Shown here piece by piece: positions 1-8,896 of a stretch of 64,000 nt of DNA. The stretch's first letter is position 1. Each line of letters starts with the position of its first letter. A program made the translations under genes and the position numbers. The notes below the pieces were generated by a model. It worked only from the letters and a program-made list of their open reading frames with translations, was not told the DNA's origin and ran no database searches. The stretch lies in NCBI GenBank assembly GCA_963719055.1, contig CAVRAU010000008.1:186001-250000 (forward strand), read 5' to 3'. This stretch comes from CAXMQZ01 sp963719055. Lineage in GTDB: Bacteria; Acidobacteriota; Thermoanaerobaculia; Multivoradales; JAHEKO01.

Positions 1-88
1 GTCTCCATTAGAGTCGGTTGGAATAACTCGTAGAAAGGGGAACCTCCCAGTCAATGCTCTTTCGAGCTTCCTTGCGGGAACTATAACA

Positions 89-110
89 GCTTGTGACACT
101 TTTCACAAGC
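89..110. promoter_or_regulatory. CRP/FNR-family operator
   Basis: A perfect inverted repeat, GCTTGTGA, 6-bp spacer, TCACAAGC, contains TGTGA-N6-TCACA, the consensus for CRP-type regulators. Its centre lies about 34 bp before the ATG of the flavin reductase, so it could overlap the promoter and act as operator or activator site. Which member of the CRP/FNR superfamily binds it cannot be read from the sequence. Confidence 0.6.
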
Positions 111-133
111 CCCTATAGAGAGACTTCTCAAAC

Positions 134-1054
134 ATGACCGACGACACCACGAAAACAAGCTCTCTCGCTGCTACCGAGCCGTCTGCCCCACCCAGAAGAA
201 AGATCAAGAAACTCGAGGTCATGGTGGCCGATGTAGTTCGCGAGACGCCGGACTCCGCCACCTTGATCCTGTTTACCGGCAACGATCAGCTCGAGTACCA
301 ACCCGGGCATTTCCTGACCATCGATCCCCATCAGTTTCCCGCTCTCGAACGCTTTATCGAGTATTTCGAGGAGATGAAGGGCAAGCGCGAGCCCGCTCGT
401 GCCTATTCCATGGCGTCAGCGCCTCATGAGAAGTATCTGGCCATCACGGTCAAGGAGGAGTACTACATCTCTGGGCGCACCAAGTACCCCCCTCTGCTCT
501 CCCCCCTGTTGGTCTGGAGAATACAGCCCGGCACCCGCATGGTCGTCACTGGATTTGGTGGGCCCTACGTCCTGCCAGACGACATCGAATCCCGGACCGA
601 TCATCTCGTCCATGTCTGCGCCGGTTCGGGAATCGTTCCCAACTGGAGCATCCTCAAACATGCTCTCGCCGAGAATCTCGAGATCCGTCACACGCTGGTC
701 TATGGCAACAAGACCTTCGACGACATCATCTTTCGCAGCCAACTGGAGGCTCTCCAGCGCCAGCATCCAGACAGAATCCGGGTGGTGCACGCCTTGAGCC
801 GTGAGCAGGACGTCCGTCGGTATGGCGAGTCTTTTCAGCCGGGGAGGGTTGATCGAGCCGCCATCCAATCAGCGATCCCCGACCCCGCCGCCGCCGTGGT
901 CTTCGCCTGCGGTCCGGGAATCGGCAAATGGGAGAGATTGGCGGCCAAGGAATCCGGTACCGAGCCGCAACCGCGGTTCCTGGAGTCGGCGCTCGCGGCC
1001 CTGGAGGACATCGGCGTGCCCAAGGCACAGATCCATCGCGAGAGCTACGGCTGA
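134..1054 (+). CDS. FNR-like FAD/NAD(P)H oxidoreductase
   Basis: 306 residues. A ferredoxin-NADP reductase fold is indicated by an FAD-binding RAYSMAS segment (near residue 95), a nucleotide-binding CAGSGIVPNWSILK segment (near 173) and a C-terminal VFACGPGIGKWE segment (near 255). There is no ferredoxin (2Fe-2S) domain, so this is the bare reductase module that passes electrons from NAD(P)H through flavin to a separate acceptor. It is probably cytoplasmic, having no signal peptide. The first 24 residues are Ser/Thr/Ala-rich and polar. Its acceptor is not visible here, and the gene downstream is on the other strand. The family includes reductases of oxygenases and of nitric-oxide or hybrid-cluster systems, so the substrate is open. 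The reading frame is intact and a CRP-type operator lies just upstream. Confidence 0.8.
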   Translation: MTDDTTKTSSLAATEPSAPPRRKIKKLEVMVADVVRETPDSATLILFTGNDQLEYQPGHFLTIDPHQFPALERFIEYFEEMKGKREPARAYSMASAPHEKYLAITVKEEYYISGRTKYPPLLSPLLVWRIQPGTRMVVTGFGGPYVLPDDIESRTDHLVHVCAGSGIVPNWSILKHALAENLEIRHTLVYGNKTFDDIIFRSQLEALQRQHPDRIRVVHALSREQDVRRYGESFQPGRVDRAAIQSAIPDPAAAVVFACGPGIGKWERLAAKESGTEPQPRFLESALAALEDIGVPKAQIHRESYG

Positions 1055-1077
1055 GAACTGCCGACTCGCAGTGGATC

Positions 1078-1981
1078 CTACTGGAGGTCCGGAGGTCTTT
1101 GGAGGCCGCCGTGATGACTCTCGCCTGGGCTCACTGGGATGAGACTGCCCGGTGGTCGACGGACGATGGCATCTCGATACGAGTTGCGAGTCCCGGAATT
1201 CGGGTGGCGCTCCTCGCTTCCGTATCCCTGACGATGATGCTCGGGTCGCAGGGGCGGTCGCGGCCTAGGACCCGGCGCCTCGATCAACGGATACCCACCC
1301 CAGAGCGGAATGCCGTAGCGGACAACTATGGCCTCTTCCCGCATTCGACGACTCTCTTCGGCCTGCGCCAGCTGTGTCAGGACCAGCATTTCCATCGCCC
1401 GGGCCAGACGCTCGCTGCCGCTGGCGCTCGAGCCTACCCGCCTCGGCTGCTTCTTGGGCGCGCTTGACAGCCACAGCTTGACTCGGTGAAAGCCAGCGTC
1501 CATTGCTCAGCACATACCCCCGACGGCGCATGAGCTCGTCATGCGGCATCCAGACCGCCAGGTTCTCCTCGTATTCGTAGCCCATGGCCGTCATCAAGGG
1601 AACCAACCCGGGCAGACCAGGATCGAGTCGAGACGCGATCAGGGTGGCTTCTCGCGCACTGTGGTCCAGGCCCTCTCGCTGAGCCCAGAGAGCCAGCTCC
1701 ACCCAATCCGAGGCTGCCAGCCTGCTCCAGCTCCAACTCCGAACGACGTTCCAGGTACTCCTGCAAGGACGATCTGCCCAATTCGACCAGCCGGACATTC
1801 GAGCGCGGCAGTTTGATCTCTCCAAAGGGCAGCTGCAGGATGACCTGCTCGGGCGTTTCCTCCCGGACCACTCCCTCCATGGCACGGCCGTTGGTCAGAT
1901 GAACCACATCAGCGCCAAGAGTCCGAGGCGCTAGCCCAGTCACGAACAGACAGATGCAGGCAGAGGCAGGTAACGCATCAT
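1078..1981 (-). CDS. exported protein of unknown function, frameshifted
   Basis: Three overlapping frames read in series give one protein. It has an N-terminal signal peptide (MRYLPLPAS..., cleavage near GADVVHL), then a beta-rich NGRAMEGVV...ILQLPFGEIKLPRS segment. Next come a helical region, WMPHDELMRRRGYVLSNGRWLSPSQ, a charged AQEAAEAGRLERQRQ helix and a proline/basic tail. Frame changes fall near 1720-1740 and 1400-1470. The MEGVV and LPRSNVRLVE pattern resembles short SH3/KOW-like domains found in many exported acidobacterial and planctomycetal proteins, but I cannot assign a function. A GAGG 5 bp before the ATG supports the start. The gene is divergent from the next one. Confidence 0.5.
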
Positions 1982-2031
1982 TCGAGCCTCGAGTGATTCC
2001 TTCATCTCTCGATCATGGTAGCACCGAAGCC

Positions 2032-2068
2032 CGGCAAGCTTTGTCGAACCACGGCCGAGTTTGTCGAA
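2032..2068 (+). promoter_or_regulatory. candidate upstream activator sites
   Basis: CGGCAAGCTT (2032-2041) runs into TTTGTCGAA (2040-2048), and TTTGTCGAA recurs at 2060-2068, a 20-bp period. The same CGGCAAGCTT occurs at 5883-5892 and a near copy, CCGGCAAGTTTCGTCGA, begins at 5899. Both places lie roughly 90-120 bp upstream of a -24/-12 promoter. I infer binding sites for a sigma-54 activator, most simply the NtrC-like regulator encoded at 4485-5860. Confidence 0.45.
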
Positions 2069-2154
2069 GTAGTCATCGCCCTGAACAACATGCAACGACC
2101 ACGCCAGCGAAGTGCAAACATCTCATTTCCAACACTTTACGCGATTCTCGGAGA

Positions 2155-2170
2155 TGGCACGCATGCTGCA
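2155..2170 (+). promoter_or_regulatory. sigma-54 (-24/-12) promoter
   Basis: TGGCACGcatgCTGCA matches the -24 element TGGCACG exactly. It has GC at -12 with correct spacing and one mismatch in TTGCA. Expected transcription start is near 2182, about 33 bp before the ATG at 2215. Confidence 0.65.
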
Positions 2171-2214
2171 ATGAGGACAGACAGCAGCGAACTGACCCCG
2201 AAAGGAGAACCAAC

Positions 2215-2757
2215 ATGAAGAAACAGCTCGCACTCGCAATCTCCACCTTCCTTCTGACCTTCTCCCTGCCGCCCTGCCGACCGCGGCCAGTCAGGACGAG
2301 ACCACAGTCAAAGGGGAGGTAGTCCAAGTCCAGCAGCGAGTCCGGACCGCGAACGATGGTGAATTCGATCAACTCAAGATCCGCACTCGTCAGGGACAAG
2401 AGATGCAGCTACAGATGGGCAAGGCCGGGAGTTGCCCGGGCTGCGCCAAGGTCGGAGATCAGATCCGAGCCCGTGTGCGCAGCCGGAGCCGACGGCCAGG
2501 CTGCCCAAGTGCAGTCCATGAAGGTGCGTCGCGATGGATCGATGAACAGCTATCGATTCCAGAACGGCGAGCTGGCGCAGAACCAGACCAGGATGCGAGC
2601 CCAAGACGGCAGCGGTGCCGGCCACAACAACCAAGAGCAGTGGCAGCGAGGCAATGGTGGCAACGGCAACTGCCGCGGCAATGGAGGCGGCTCGCGAGGT
2701 TCCGGTTCAGGTGGCTCGGGTGGCTCGGGCGGCTCCCGTGGCGGAGGCGGGGGTTGA
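2215..2757 (+). CDS. small exported protein with glycine-rich tail (GEVV paralogue 1)
   Basis: A strong ribosome site (AAAGGAGAA) precedes ATG, and the N-terminus MKKQLALAISTFLLTFSL is a signal peptide. Frame changes near 2270 and 2490-2580 must be bridged. The mature part reads VKGEVVQVQQRV, then QEMQLQMGKAGSCPGCAKVGDQIRARV, then YRFQNGELAQNQTRMRAQDG, and ends in a long Gly/Ser tail (GSGSGGSGGSGGS). It is related to the protein at 6959-7442: both have a GxVVxV opening, a cysteine at the same place (CPGC here), a GDxxRxRV segment and a QN...G...R-R segment, suggesting a small beta-barrel (OB-like) domain. Function unknown. It has its own sigma-54 promoter and terminator, so it is probably a single-gene transcript. 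Confidence 0.55.
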
Positions 2758-2785
2758 CCCCGGCGTGCCTGATTACCCTCCTGGA

Positions 2786-2821
2786 GAGGGGGCGTCGCGT
2801 ACGCGGCGCCCCCTCGTTTTT
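2786..2821 (+). terminator. rho-independent terminator
   Basis: A 15-bp stem (GAGGGGGCGTCGCGT pairing with ACGCGGCGCCCCCTC, one G-T pair) is followed by TTTTT at 2817-2821. It lies 28 bp after the stop of the glycine-tailed protein and separates it from the kinase gene. Confidence 0.9.
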
Positions 2822-2858
2822 CATTGGCCACTGGCAAGTCGGGATAGGATGAACTGTG

Positions 2859-4488
2859 ATGAGCGCTTTGCGGCCGTTGGCCACCGCGATCGCGCTGGTA
2901 GCCATCGCTGCGGTCCTGTTTGGTTGGACCGTCAGGGAAGCCCGCAGGCAGCGTGGTGTCCTCGAAGAAGCCCTGACCCGGGAGGCGTCCTTGCTGGCCA
3001 GCTCTCTCGGTCCAGGCCTCGTCGCTGCCTCCAATGCATCCCGCGAGCTCGAAGAGCTGGTCTTCTGGAAGCTTCTCGACAATGCCCGGCTGATCGCTGC
3101 TCTCAATCTCCAAGACCCCGGCCAGCGCGATAGCGACCTCGAAAGTCTGCTCGATGCCAACGGACTCGACTCCATCGTCATCGTCGACTCCTCTGGAGAA
3201 AAAACGCTCATCGGTGAAGACGTTCGACGAGACCCTCCTCGAGGATCTTGCGCCCTCTGCTCGAGGGCGCAAGCGGACGATCTCATCCTCGGTTCGACCA
3301 TGCAGCACACGGTTCGCCATCTCGCTGCCGCGGCACGTATTCCCGGGGGTGGCGCCGTCCTGGTCCGGGTCGAGTGGCTGACCGCCCAGACCTTCGCTCG
3401 CCGTATCGGCGTCGAGAATCTTCTCCTGGAACTGCTCGGCACCGGTGCGGTCCTCTACCTCAGCTATACCGAAGAGCCGGGATCGATGACCGTCGAAGGG
3501 ACCTGGAACGGTGGACCGGTCCCGGCGCCAGTCCGAGCCGGCGGGCTGCGGACGGTGTTACGATCGACCGATCTTCGAGGTCGACATGCCTCTCGAGGCG
3601 CCGGCAGGATCGTCCGCCTCCCTGCGCATCGGCCTCGATGGCTCGACCCTCACCGCGGTCGCCCGGCAGACGATGGTGCGAAATCTGGTGATCGGCCTGG
3701 TGCTGGCCGCTTTCGCCACCGCCGGCACAGGCTTCGCGTTCGTCAGCCATCTGCGGAGTCGAGAGCGTGAAGAGGCTGCCAGACGCATCTCCGCGGCCGA
3801 GACCGCTCGCCGGCGCAGCGAGCGCCTGGCAGCTGCCGGCGCGCTGACGGCCGGGCTGGCGCACGAGGTCAGGAGTCCGATGAACGCCATCGGTCTGGCC
3901 GCCCAGCGTCTCGAGCGCAAGCTCCCGGAAGGCGACGATCGCCGACGGGTGGCCGCCCGCATCGGCAACGAAGTCCAGCGTCTGGATGGAGTCCTGCGTG
4001 GGTTTCTTGAGCTCGCCAGCCCGGTAGCAGCCTCGGCCGAGAGCAGTCGAAATGAGAGAACTGACCAGCGAGGTCCTGGAACTGCTCGAAGCAGAGGCCG
4101 AGGAAGAGGGCGTTCGACCTGGCGAAGTGACAGGTAACGGGCACTGCTCAGATCGACAGCGAAGCGATGCGACGAGCGCTGATCAACCTGGTTCGCAACG
4201 CCATCCAGGCCACACCACCTGGCGGGCGGGTCACAGTGACGATCCGCGAGGCGGACAGAGTCAGGTGGAGATCCGGATCACCGACGAAGGTCCGGGACTC
4301 GATCCAGGCTCTGGCTGGTCAGGTCTTCGATCCCTTTGTCACGGGTCGCGAGTCCGGAACGGGCCTGGGTCTTGCACTGGTTCGTCGCGTGGTCGAAGAA
4401 CACGAAGGCTCGGTGAGCCTCGAATCCCTGCCAACGGTGGGTGCCGAAGCCTCGTGCGGCTCCACTCCGCAAGGAAACCCCGCGATGA
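2859..4488 (+). CDS. membrane sensor histidine kinase, NtrB/ZraS type, frameshifted
   Basis: An N-terminal membrane segment (LATAIALVAIAAVLFGW) leads into a periplasmic sensor region of about 220 residues. This contains DGLDSIVIVDSSGEK and a CALC pair. A second membrane segment (LVIGLVLAAFATAGTGFAFV) and a helical linker follow. The kinase core shows the H-box AGLAHEVRSPMNAI, the N-box NLVRNAIQAT, the G1 box DEGPGLD and the F/G2 region FDPFVTGRESGTGLGLA. Frame changes occur near 3540, 4050, 4150, 4270, 4310 and 4460. The stop overlaps the regulator start (ATGA at 4485-4488), so kinase and regulator are one operon. The ligand is unknown; the CALC pair could sense redox or metal. The start is ATG 2859, with GTG 2856 as an alternative. 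Confidence 0.8.
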
Positions 4489-5860
4489 CGACGCTGACCG
4501 GTCGAATTCTCGTCGTCGAAGACGACCCCTCCCAGCGGGAGATGCTGGCTGACTTTCTCCGAGACCAGGGCGCCGAGGTCTTCGAAGCCGACAGCGGCAG
4601 CCAAGGCCCTCGAGCTACTCGACGACCACTCGCTGGATGTCGTCGTCACCGATCTGCGCATGCCTGGAATCGACGGTCAAGACCTGCTGCAAGCAATCCA
4701 GCAGATCAATCCCGAGATTCGAGTCGTCATCGTCACGGCTTACGGCACGGTGGAAGGAGCTGTCGAGCTGCCTCCAGAATGGCGCTGCGGACTATCTCCT
4801 CAAGCCCCTGGACCTCGGTGCTGTGGAGCACGTCGTCTCTCGAGCCCTCGAGGAGCGCCACCTGAAGCGCGAGAACCGGGAGCTGCGACAACGACTTGGG
4901 AGAGATCGAGTCGTTGCCCGGCATCATCACCGCCGGTGGACCGATGGTCGAGGTCCTCTCCACCGCGGTGCGCGTGGCGAGATCCAATGTCTCCGTGCTT
5001 CTGCTGGGAGAAAGCGGAACGGGCAAGGAGCTGATCGCCCGGGCGATCCATGCCGCCAGCGCGCGCGCAGAGAGATCGTTTGTCGCGGTCAACGCCACGG
5101 CCCTGTCCCCCACTCTGCTGGAGAGCGAACTCTTTGGCCACGAGAAGGGATCCTTTACCGGGGCCGACCGCAGCCGCATGGGGCGGTTCGAGAGCGCCAC
5201 GGGTGGAACGCTGTTTCTCGATGAGATCGGCGATCTTCCCGCCGAGATCCAGGTCAAGCTGCTCGGGTCCTGCAGGAGAAGACCATCGAGCGGGTCGGCT
5301 CCAATCGACCCATCGACGTCGACGTGCGATCTGATCTCCGCCACCCACAGCGATCTGCCGACCCAGGTCAAGGATGGTCAGTTTCGCGAAGACCTGTTCT
5401 ATCGACTGGCGGTCGTAACCCTCGAGATACCTCCTCTGCGAGTCCGTCGCGGTGATATCCCCCTTCTGGTTGAACACTTTCTCGACAAATACACCCATGA
5501 AGGCGAGGCCAAGACGTTTTCCCGCGAGGCGATGGACTCCTGATCCGTCACCAGTACCCGGGCAATGTCCGCGAGCTCGAGAACATCGTCCAGCGCTGCC
5601 TGGTTCTCGCCCGAGGGCCGCAGATCACCACCGCAGATCTGCCGCCGACAGTCCGCAGCATCGGCGAAAACGAGCTGAGGATCAACGGTTCCGCGCGGCC
5701 TCTCTGCCCAGCTCGCATCGCGACTCTGGAGCGTCGGGCCATCGAGGAGGCCCTGGCTGCGGAAGGTGGCAACCAGAGCCGGGCCGCCGAGCGCTTGGGG
5801 ATCTCCGAGCGAGCGCTCCGCTACAAGCGAGCCAAGTACCGCGGTGACTCCTCCCACTAG
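4485..5860 (+). CDS. NtrC-family sigma-54 response regulator, frameshifted
   Basis: The order is receiver, AAA+ and Fis helix-turn-helix. The receiver shows ILVVEDDPSQ, VVVTDLRMPGIDG (phospho-acceptor Asp), VIVTAYG and LLKPLD. The AAA+ domain shows Walker A GESGTGKE, the sigma-54 contact loop GSFTGA (GAFTGA with A to S), Walker B LFLDEIGDLP, arginine fingers in FREDLFYRL and YPGNVRELEN. The C-terminus carries NQSRAAERLGISERALRYK. Frame changes lie near 4600, 4770, 4900, 5265, 5330 and 5540. Near 5265, restoring one G gives KLLRVLQEKTIERVG, so that one looks like a lost base. It is the cognate regulator of the overlapping kinase. Likely targets are the -24/-12 promoters at 2155 and 5988, which share an upstream motif. 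Confidence 0.85.
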
Positions 5861-5882
5861 GTCTCGAGCGCTCATCTCCCCT

Positions 5883-5948
5883 CGGCAAGCTTGGCAGACC
5901 GGCAAGTTTCGTCGACCGGACCCGTAAATTCGACGATATCGTCGAATT
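5883..5948 (+). promoter_or_regulatory. upstream activator region with perfect 22-bp palindrome
   Basis: CGGCAAGCTT (5883-5892) and CCGGCAAGTTTCGTCGA (from 5899) repeat the motif seen at 2032-2068. They are followed at 5927-5948 by a perfect 22-bp palindrome centred on GATATC with half-site AATTCGACGAT. The palindrome lies 40-60 bp before a -24/-12 promoter and just after the regulator gene. Inference: binding site of the NtrC-like regulator, possibly also autoregulatory. Confidence 0.55.
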
Positions 5949-5987
5949 CTACGCTCGCAAACCCCCGGTAGTACCTGCCTCCCGACG

Positions 5988-6003
5988 GGGCATCAACCTT
6001 GCA
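5988..6003 (+). promoter_or_regulatory. sigma-54 (-24/-12) promoter
   Basis: GGGCATCaaccTTGCA has a perfect -12 element (TTGCA), GGCA at -24 and correct spacing. Expected start is near 6015, about 38 bp before the ATG at 6053. Confidence 0.6.
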
Positions 6004-6052
6004 CTACATCCCTGCTCGGAACCACGTTCACTACAGACTCCCGAGGCTTTCG

Positions 6053-6962
6053 ATGGTCTTCAGCCCCCCCATCTTCCGACTTTGCAGCCTGTCTTCTTGT
6101 CGGGTCTCTCCCAGCGACAGGCGTCAGCTTCCGACCTCTCGATTCTCGGCACCTACTCCTCCGGCGACTTCGGCAACGCGGTCGAGAGCAGGATCCAATC
6201 GACATGGCTGCGCTTCGCCACCGGCGACCGCTATCAGTTCCGGGTCGCGGCACCCTACCTGCGGATCGAAGCGACCGATATTCTGATCCAACCCGGGTTG
6301 GGTGTGGTTCCCACCTCGCGCCGGATCTCGCCAGGGGCAATCCACGGGAAACGGCAGCGGTAGCCAGAACGGCCAATTCTCCGACGACGGCTCCCCAGAG
6401 GAATTCCTTGACGATGAATCGACGACCTCCGTCACCAGCTCTACTGCCAGTGGACTGGGCGATGTCTGGATGTCCGGATTCGTCCGCGTCCTCGGAGGCG
6501 ACGCCAAGGTCTACCGAATGGACACCGGGCTGGAGATCAAGGCACCGACCGCCGATGAGGAACAGCTGCTGGGGACCGGAGAATGGGACTACCGATTCAC
6601 CGTTTCCGGGGAGTATCGATTCTGGACGCGCGTTGACTTTCGCCACGCTCGGCTGGAACCAACTGGGCGACCCGGAATGGATCGAATTGAACGATGCCCT
6701 GGATCTGGTGATCGGGGCCGAGAGTGAACCGCTCTGGGACCGATTCATCGTCACCGGTTGGTTCGAGGGCAACCAGGAGGTCATCGACGGCATCGGCGAC
6801 CGCGCGGCCATGGGTATCGGGTTCCGGTCGATCGGCCGCTTTCGCTGGCGCGTCCTGGCAACCGCCGGACTCAGTGGTGCCGCCGAGGACTTCAGCGTCG
6901 GATTCGGTCTGTCGATGGGCATCGAGCCTCCCAAGACCGGGGTCGGAGGTATTGGACTTTGA
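6053..6962 (+). CDS. outer-membrane beta-barrel protein, frameshifted
   Basis: The signal peptide (restored as LFAACLLVGSLPATGVSA, with a frame change near 6080) precedes SDLSILGTYSSGDFG. Alternating strands follow (STWLRFATGDRYQFRVAAPYL, WDYRFTVSGEYRFW, WNQLGDPEWIELND, LWDRFIVTGWFEG, MGIGFRSIGRFRWRVL). A low-complexity Gly/Ser/Asp loop lies around 6350-6440. The repeated amphipathic strands resemble the putative transporter family typified by the MetA-pathway phenol-degradation proteins, about 300 residues. Frame changes lie near 6310 and 6640. GAGG 6 bp before ATG 6053 supports the start. It is the first gene of a sigma-54-driven operon with the next two genes. The substrate is unknown. Confidence 0.55.
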
Positions 6963-7442
6963 GGAGCTCGTACGCGGTCGCCCTCGCAATCTCAATATGG
7001 CTGGCGCTTCTGCTCGCACTGCTGGGTGGCGCCCCTTGCCGCCAGGGATTCGGTCCCCATGCGCACCATCGAAGGCCGGGTCGTGACTGTGGACCGCTAT
7101 GAGGGTGAGGGCGGCGTCGAGGTCGTCCTCGCCACGCTCGATGTTGCCGGCGGGCCCGACAGCGGCACCCAGATTCTCCTGGCACCGGAATCGGTTTGCG
7201 ATCAGCTCGGATTTCGGATCGAGGAGGGTGACCGCCTGCGGACCCGCGTTTTCGTCTCAACCGACGGACCCTCCCGGGTGCAGAAGGTACAGAACTTCAC
7301 CCAGGGAACCATGGTTCGCATGCGGACGCTGCACAGCACTCCGCTTTGGAGCGCCGCTGGAGCCTGGCAAGGAGGGCCCATCCGAACGACCAGGGGTCAA
7401 GGGCAGGCCGGCCGCGGGGCCGGGAAGGGACCGCCGCGATGA
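6959..7442 (+). CDS. small exported protein (GEVV paralogue 2)
   Basis: A TTG start overlaps the previous stop, with GGAGG 9 bp upstream. A hydrophobic signal (YAVALAISIWLALLLALLGGA) is followed, after a frame change near 7035, by RTIEGRVVTVDRY, GTQILLAPESVCDQLGF, EEGDRLRTRVFV and VQKVQNFTQGTMVRMRTLHS, then a Gly/Arg tail. The pattern matches the protein at 2215-2757, including the cysteine after the second strand, so the two are paralogues. Each lies beside a sigma-54 activator. I infer a small periplasmic beta-barrel domain, possibly a sensor partner of the PAS regulator that it overlaps by 4 bp. No function is known to me. Confidence 0.55.
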
Positions 7443-8864
7443 ATCATCCAACTCCGCACTCTTCGTCGAACGGCAACGGCAAGACGGATCCTCCGGACAG
7501 GCTCGCGAGCGAGAGCAGCCGGCCATCGGTGATCTGTGAATGCGCCAATCCCAAGCTCGACATTCCTTCCCTGCTGGAAGCCTTGGGCAATCCAGCTGCC
7601 GTCCTCTCGTCTGAGTATCGGATTCTCGCCGCCAATCAGGCCTACCGAGACAAGTTCAACGGCGGCGACCGGGTCTGCGGGAAAAGATGCTTCAAGGTCT
7701 CTCACCACCTGGCGATACCCTGCAGCGAAGCAGGTGGGGGTTGTCCGTTGATACAGGCCGCAAAGAGCGGCGAGCGAGCCCGCGCTGTTCACGTCCATCA
7801 CACCAGCCATGGCGAAGAGCAAGAGATGGTGTCGATCCATCCGCTCTTCGATACCGACCGACAGATCACCTCCTTTCTCGAGATCTTGAGTCCGGCGAGG
7901 ATCGCCAAGACCCGTTCCCACAAGGGTCGAGGGGCTGGTCGGTCGATCAGAGTCCTTCAACCGCATGCTCGAGCTGGTGTCCAGGGTTGCGCCTGCCGAC
8001 ACCGACCGTGCTGCTGCTGGGCGAGTCGGGAACCGGCAAGGAGCTCGTCGCCGCGCTGCACGACCTGAGTCCCCGAGCCCGCGGCCCTTCGTGCCGGTCG
8101 ACTGCTCGGGGCTGACCGAGTCTCTTTTCGAGAGCGAGCTCTTCGGCCACGAGAAAGGGGCCTTCACCGGAGCCGACGGTCGCAAGACAGGGCTGGTCGA
8201 GGCCGCCGACGGCGGCACCTGTTTCTCGACGAGGTGGGCGACATCCCCTTGACGCTGCAGGTCAAGCTGCTGCGCCTGCTGGAGACCGGAGTCTTCCGAC
8301 GCGTCGGCAACATCGAGCAGATCCACTCGGATTTTCGGCTGGTGTGCGCCACTCATCGCGACCTTCGCGCAATGGCCCGAGGAGGACGCTTTCGCAGCGA
8401 TCTCTACTACCGCATCAGCGCCTTCCCGGTCGAGCTTGCCGCCCCTGCGGGAGCGCCCCGACGACATCCCCGCTGCTGGTCGAGGCCATGCTGGCCCGCC
8501 TCGGCTGCATGAGAATCTCCGAGGTCCACCCGGAGCCCTGGCAACGCTGCAGGGCTACGAGTTTCCGGGCAACGTGCGCGAGCTGCACAACATTCTGGAG
8601 CGCGCCTGTCTGCTGGCCGAGGGTGACACCATCCTGCCGGATCACCTGCCCACCGAATGCAGACCTGAGAACGGCAACGGCAATGGTCACCGACGTCCCC
8701 TGCCAACGGGCGATGTGGTGCCGCTGGATGAGATGGAGAGGCGCTATCTGCAGTGGGCCCTGGCACACTTCCACGGCGATCGCTCTCAGCTCGCCGAACG
8801 GCTGGGCATGTCCGAGCGCACCCTCTATCGCAAGCTCCAGCACCATCACGAAACGCATCACTAG
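7439..8864 (+). CDS. PAS-containing sigma-54 activator, frameshifted
   Basis: A PAS domain (about residues 40-160) carries a cysteine cluster, VCGKRCFKVSHHLAIPC then GGGCPL. The AAA+ domain follows with GESGTGKELV, an intact GAFTGA loop (FGHEKGAFTGADGRKTG), LFLDEVGDIPL (bridging a frame change near 8220), arginine fingers in FRSDLYYRI, and FPGNVRELHNILE. It ends in a Fis-type helix-turn-helix (DRSQLAERLGMSERTLYRKL). There is no receiver domain, so the PAS must sense directly. The cysteines could bind metal, heme or Fe-S, or sense redox. Frame changes lie near 7930, 8070, 8220 and 8440-8510. ATG overlaps the previous stop. All motifs needed for sigma-54 activation are present, so this is the best candidate to act at the CTGTCAG-linked promoters. 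Confidence 0.8.
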
Positions 8865-8896
8865 ACCAGGTTGCTCGGCAGTGCTCCGATCCCGCG

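Noticed and set aside
2859..5860. Kinase and regulator as pseudogenes
   Set aside because: All catalytic motifs survive in order and single-base repairs restore the frame; sequence error is more likely.
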